Translations under genes and position numbers: made by a program
Shown: positions 61,245-64,000 of the stretch, piece by piece
How the letters are laid out: each line of letters starts with the position of its first letter
How positions within the stretch are numbered: the stretch's first letter is position 1
Assembly: GCA_964384335.1 (NCBI GenBank)
Contig: CAYLKN010000007.1
Coordinates: forward strand, 13,203 to 77,202
Source of the DNA: JAUICS01 sp964384335
Lineage (GTDB): Bacteria; Pseudomonadota; Alphaproteobacteria; Micavibrionales; Micavibrionaceae
Length of the DNA: 64,000 nucleotides
Direction of reading: 5' to 3'
The notes under the pieces: model-generated
Told to the model about the DNA's origin: nothing
The model's input: the letters and a program-made list of their open reading frames with translations, nothing else
Database searches by the model: none

Positions 61245-61961
61245 ATGCAACCTTATAATTCACAGACACAGACTGCCGCCGGCTACGACGCAGGTCTGCG
61301 ATCGCATTTCATACGTGTTTACAACGTTATGGCGCTCGGGCTTGTTATTACCGGACTTATGGCTTGGTTCTCCTCACAGAGTGAGGCTATGCTCGGGGCT
61401 TTGGCAAGTCTGCATTCCAATCCCTTGCTTGGATTCGTCGTAATGTTGTCCCCCATGATCATTATGATGCTGGCGTTTAACCCGGCATCCATGCGGAAAT
61501 TGTCTGCGCCTGCGCTTACGGGTATATTTCTTGCCTTCTCGGCTTATTTCGGATGGCTTTTGTCCACTATATTCGTCATTTACACGGCCGAAAGTATTGC
61601 CCGGGTGTTTTTTATAACCGCGGCAACGTTCCTGGCGATGTCCATATGGGGGTATACAACGAAAAAAGACCTTTCCAGTATGGGAAGTTTTTTAATGATG
61701 GGCATGATCGGCCTTCTTATTGCGATTGTTGTCAATTTCTTTCTTCAGTCCGAATTGATGATGTTTATTATTTCCTGCGCCGGTGTTGTCATTTACACGC
61801 TTTTAACGGCATATGACACGCAAGCTATCAAGGAAATGTACCAGGTCGAAACTGGTGGTGAGGCCAACGCCAAACTTGCAGTTATGGGTTCATTAAGCCT
61901 TTATCTGAATTTTATTATGCTCTTCCAGTTCCTGATGCAGTTGCTTGGACAAAGAGAGTAA
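61245..61961 (+). CDS. Bax inhibitor-1/YccA family membrane protein
   Basis: A 238-residue protein with seven predicted membrane helices. Family marks: an N-terminal YDAGLRSHFIRVYNVMALGLVITGLMAW, SIWGYTTKKDLSSMGSFLMMGMIGLLIAIVVNFF, and VVIYTLLTAYDTQAIKEMY with the conserved acidic pair region, ending LNFIMLFQFLMQLLGQRE. Relatives (YbhL, YetJ) leak Ca2+ in a pH-dependent way or interact with FtsH-type proteases. AAGGAG 8 bases before the ATG supports the start. A strong terminator follows. Confidence 0.92.
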   Translation: MQPYNSQTQTAAGYDAGLRSHFIRVYNVMALGLVITGLMAWFSSQSEAMLGALASLHSNPLLGFVVMLSPMIIMMLAFNPASMRKLSAPALTGIFLAFSAYFGWLLSTIFVIYTAESIARVFFITAATFLAMSIWGYTTKKDLSSMGSFLMMGMIGLLIAIVVNFFLQSELMMFIISCAGVVIYTLLTAYDTQAIKEMYQVETGGEANAKLAVMGSLSLYLNFIMLFQFLMQLLGQRE

Positions 61962-61989
61962 GACTAAAGTGTCCTCCACATTTTTTTGA

Positions 61990-62016
61990 AAAAGGCCCCG
62001 GTTCAGGGCCTTTTTT
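61990..62016 (+). terminator. Intrinsic terminator after the BI-1 gene
   Basis: AAAAGGCCC pairs with GGGCCTTTT around a seven-base loop and runs into six T residues, 29 bp past the stop codon. Classic form. Confidence 0.88.
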
Positions 62017-62046
62017 ATTTGACGCAAAGATGCACGTGATATGCCC

Positions 62047-62079
62047 ACGCATGATGCGTTGCTTACTGACAACTGTTGT
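62047..62079. promoter_or_regulatory. Two palindromes upstream of the sigma-54 regulator
   Basis: ACGCAT-G-ATGCGT (62047-62059) and ACAAC-T-GTTGT (62069-62079) are perfect odd-length dyads with centres 21 bp apart, two helical turns. They lie 39-71 bp before the response-regulator start, beside an AT-rich -10-like stretch. They could be operators, for example for autoregulation. Confidence 0.4.
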
Positions 62080-62117
62080 GTATATTATTATATATATAAA
62101 TAACACTAATATTTTCC

Positions 62118-63857
62118 ATGTCCGATCAGCAGGAATCACATACAAAAACAATACTTTTGGTTGAGGACACCCCTTCCCTTTCAAAAATGTACGAAACTTA
62201 TCTGCGTAACCAGGGTTATGTTGTTAACAGCGTTCTGACGGCCTACGATGCGCTGCAGTTTATAGAGGCAAAACCACCTTCGGTTGTGCTTCTTGATATT
62301 AAACTGCCGGACATGTCGGGTCTAGAAGTGATGGACGAGTTTAACAGGATGCAATACCACGGGTCAGTCATTATCATCACCGGAAACGGGTCGATAAATA
62401 CCGCCGTCCAGGCCATGCAAAAAGGGGCGCAGGATTTCCTTGTCAAGCCGTTTAATGTTGAAAGGCTGGAGGAAGCGATATCAAAAGTGTTCGGCATGAA
62501 TCAGGACAAAGAATCAGGTTGCAGAAGCAGCGCAGGGTATGCGGAAGATGATCTTAATACTGCAGCCGGTCTTAATTATGTCCATGATCATATTGAAAAA
62601 GCAGAAACCAGGACGTCATATCCCGAAGACACTTCCAAGAAAAATAAAAAATCATTTGGAGGTTTCATTGGAACTTCCCGCGTTATGCAGGATTTATATG
62701 CGCAGATCGAAAATGCCGCGCTTAGTCATGCTCCCGTCTTTATAACCGGCGAGTCCGGAACAGGAAAAGAGGTTTGCGCGGAAGCCATTCATAAACACAG
62801 CAAGCGAAGTGAGAAGCCTTTTGTCCCCATAAACTGTGCCGCAATTCCCAAGGACCTTATTGAGTCGGAGCTTTTCGGCCACGTCAAAGGGGCGTTTACA
62901 GGGGCAGTATCCGACAGGGACGGGGCTGCGAAGCTTGCCGATGGCGGAACGCTTTTTCTTGACGAAATCGGTGAGACTGACCCGGGCATGCAAAGCAAGC
63001 TTTTGCGTTTTCTTCAAAATTACTCGTTTCAGCGTGTGGGTGGCAACAAACTCGAAACCACGGATGCCAGGATTGTATGCGCCACAAACCGGAATCCCAT
63101 GCTGGATATACAGACCGGCCGCTTTCGTGAGGATCTGTTTTACCGGCTTCACGTTATACCTATCCATATGCCGCCGTTAAGGGAAAGAGGCGATGATATC
63201 GTTGATATTGCCCAGGCTTTCCTGTGGCGTTATTCGAGGGAGGAAGACAAACGGTTCAGAGGTTTCACTGAAGAGGCGGAGCAACTCATGAAACAGCATA
63301 ACTGGCCCGGCAATATCCGGGAGCTCCAAAATTTTGTCCGGCAGATTGTTGTCATGCATAACCGGGATATTGTTACCCCGGACATGCTGCCCGCACATAT
63401 CAGAAACGGGAATACGTATTACGGACAGGCCGTATCCGGACAGGATTACAGCCTGAATGCGACCCTCCAGCCGGAACCGCAAAGAAGCGGGAACGGAACC
63501 GGATATGCAGGAAACGGAACGGAATTTACAACCGGTACCTTTCCCGGAAACAACGGAAATTTTGCCTGTGGCGGCAGAGCAAACGGGGCTTCATCCACCG
63601 GCGCACAGTTCCCGCCGGACCGCTTTCGTTCACAGGAAAAGGGCTTTGCACCGAAAACCAATCAACTGGAAGACATAAAGCCTTTATGGATGGCGGAAAA
63701 GGAAATCATAGAACAGGCTATAGAAATATGTAACGGCAATATACCCAGGGCCGCGGCATTGCTTGAGATTTCCCCCTCGACAATCTACAGAAAAAAACTG
63801 GCCTGGGAGGAAAACGAAAAACAAAGCCTGTTCGGAAACAAACAGAATCTGTCCTGA
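62118..63857 (+). CDS. Sigma-54-dependent response regulator (NtrC family)
   Basis: A 579-residue activator. The receiver domain (about 12-128) has D60 (VVLLDIKLPDMSG) and K110 (DFLVKPFNVERL). The AAA+ domain (about 180-420) has Walker A GESGTGKE (211-218), the sigma-54 contact loop GAFTGA (258-263), TLFLDEIGETDPGMQSKLLRFLQ and the arginine-finger region. A Gly/Asn-rich linker (about 430-525) leads to a Fis-type HTH (EICNGNIPRAAALLEISPSTIYRKKLAWE). On phosphorylation it should open sigma-54 promoters. Its kinase may be the hybrid kinase 3 kb upstream. A charged insertion (130-180) follows the receiver. Confidence 0.93.
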   Translation: MSDQQESHTKTILLVEDTPSLSKMYETYLRNQGYVVNSVLTAYDALQFIEAKPPSVVLLDIKLPDMSGLEVMDEFNRMQYHGSVIIITGNGSINTAVQAMQKGAQDFLVKPFNVERLEEAISKVFGMNQDKESGCRSSAGYAEDDLNTAAGLNYVHDHIEKAETRTSYPEDTSKKNKKSFGGFIGTSRVMQDLYAQIENAALSHAPVFITGESGTGKEVCAEAIHKHSKRSEKPFVPINCAAIPKDLIESELFGHVKGAFTGAVSDRDGAAKLADGGTLFLDEIGETDPGMQSKLLRFLQNYSFQRVGGNKLETTDARIVCATNRNPMLDIQTGRFREDLFYRLHVIPIHMPPLRERGDDIVDIAQAFLWRYSREEDKRFRGFTEEAEQLMKQHNWPGNIRELQNFVRQIVVMHNRDIVTPDMLPAHIRNGNTYYGQAVSGQDYSLNATLQPEPQRSGNGTGYAGNGTEFTTGTFPGNNGNFACGGRANGASSTGAQFPPDRFRSQEKGFAPKTNQLEDIKPLWMAEKEIIEQAIEICNGNIPRAAALLEISPSTIYRKKLAWEENEKQSLFGNKQNLS

Positions 63858-63923
63858 CACCGGCCGATAACGATAATGTTTTGCGTTTTCCGGAATATGT
63901 GATAAATAATTGCATTCATTCAG

Positions 63924-63999
63924 GGGCCCGTAGCTCAGCCGGGAGAGCGTCGCAATGGCATTGCGAAGGTCAGCGGTTCGATCCCGCTCGGGTCCACCA
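63924..63999 (+). tRNA. tRNA-Ala (anticodon GGC)
   Basis: Full cloverleaf at the window edge: acceptor GGGCCCG with CGGGTCC (one G-T pair), D-arm GCTCAGCCGGGAGAGC, anticodon stem TCGCA/TGCGA with loop ATGGCAT, T-arm AGCGG-TTCGATC-CCGCT, discriminator A and encoded CCA. It reads GCC/GCT alanine codons. Confidence 0.97.
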
Positions 64000-64000
64000 T

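Noticed and set aside
63924..64000. Integration site at the tRNA-Ala gene
   Set aside because: The tRNA ends one base before the window edge, so no downstream repeat or integrase can be seen.

Overview
The window is a continuous, densely coded stretch of a bacterial chromosome of roughly 45% GC (estimated by eye). The gene set points to an alphaproteobacterium: a MipZ division-site ATPase, a 180-kDa-class NAD-glutamate dehydrogenase, DUF6468 and MotE-like flagellar genes beside fliL/fliM, a DUF2794-like protein, a proton pyrophosphatase, and the conserved neighbourhoods HDAC-xseB-ispA and glyA/nrdR/ribE/ribBA/nusB. A deep-branching, motile, free-living group (Rhodospirillales- or Micavibrio-like) seems likely, but I cannot fix the genus. 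I see no insertion sequence, prophage, integrase or CRISPR array.

Region by region. 0-9 kb is a minus-strand motility block: fliL, fliM, a DUF6468 gene and a MotE-like gene, then after a 253-bp gap cheY, cheZ, a degenerate MotB-like gene, motB and a 1018-residue TPR protein. 9-16 kb holds small conserved or unknown genes, an Smr nuclease-domain gene, tRNA-Gly(TCC), a DUF2794-like gene, yqgE, a DsbD-alpha-domain gene and lepA. 16-21 kb has a tight minus-strand operon mipZ / membrane J-domain protein / KefB-type antiporter, divergent from an M24 aminopeptidase. 21-26 kb is the large NAD-glutamate dehydrogenase. 26-35 kb carries hisA, ispA, xseB and an HDAC-family gene (minus), aroC and sppA (plus), and dxs with a HAD phosphatase (minus). 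35-44 kb contains dps, an AsnB amidotransferase, a PP2A-like phosphatase, a RimK-like ATP-grasp ligase, an unusual sterol-desaturase/creatininase fusion and hppA. 44-51 kb is minus strand: rpiA, glyA, an N-formylglutamate amidohydrolase-like gene, nrdR, ribE, ribBA, nusB and a second FliL-like gene. 51-57 kb has an L,D-transpeptidase, a MepK-type endopeptidase, folP, two overlapping histidine phosphatases and asd. 57-64 kb has a soluble hybrid histidine kinase with an HPt domain, odhB with two lipoyl domains, a Bax-inhibitor-1 protein, a sigma-54 response regulator and tRNA-Ala(GGC).

Most of the window is ordinary core metabolism, envelope and motility. The points most worth a second look are noncoding or architectural. 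(1) The 522-bp gap 60723-61244 has overlapping divergent promoter-like elements, a candidate minus-strand small RNA or attenuator, and mutually exclusive hairpins ahead of the Bax-inhibitor gene. (2) One gene fuses a fatty-acid-hydroxylase membrane domain to a creatininase domain. (3) A MotB-like twin lacks the proton-carrying aspartate. (4) The riboflavin locus lacks ribD and ribH, carries a decayed GTP cyclohydrolase II domain, and has a structured leader that is not an FMN riboswitch. (5) The kinase with HPt and the sigma-54 regulator may form a phosphorelay.

Promoters, operators and RNA structures were read by eye and are hypotheses. Family assignments rest on motif recognition without a database search.
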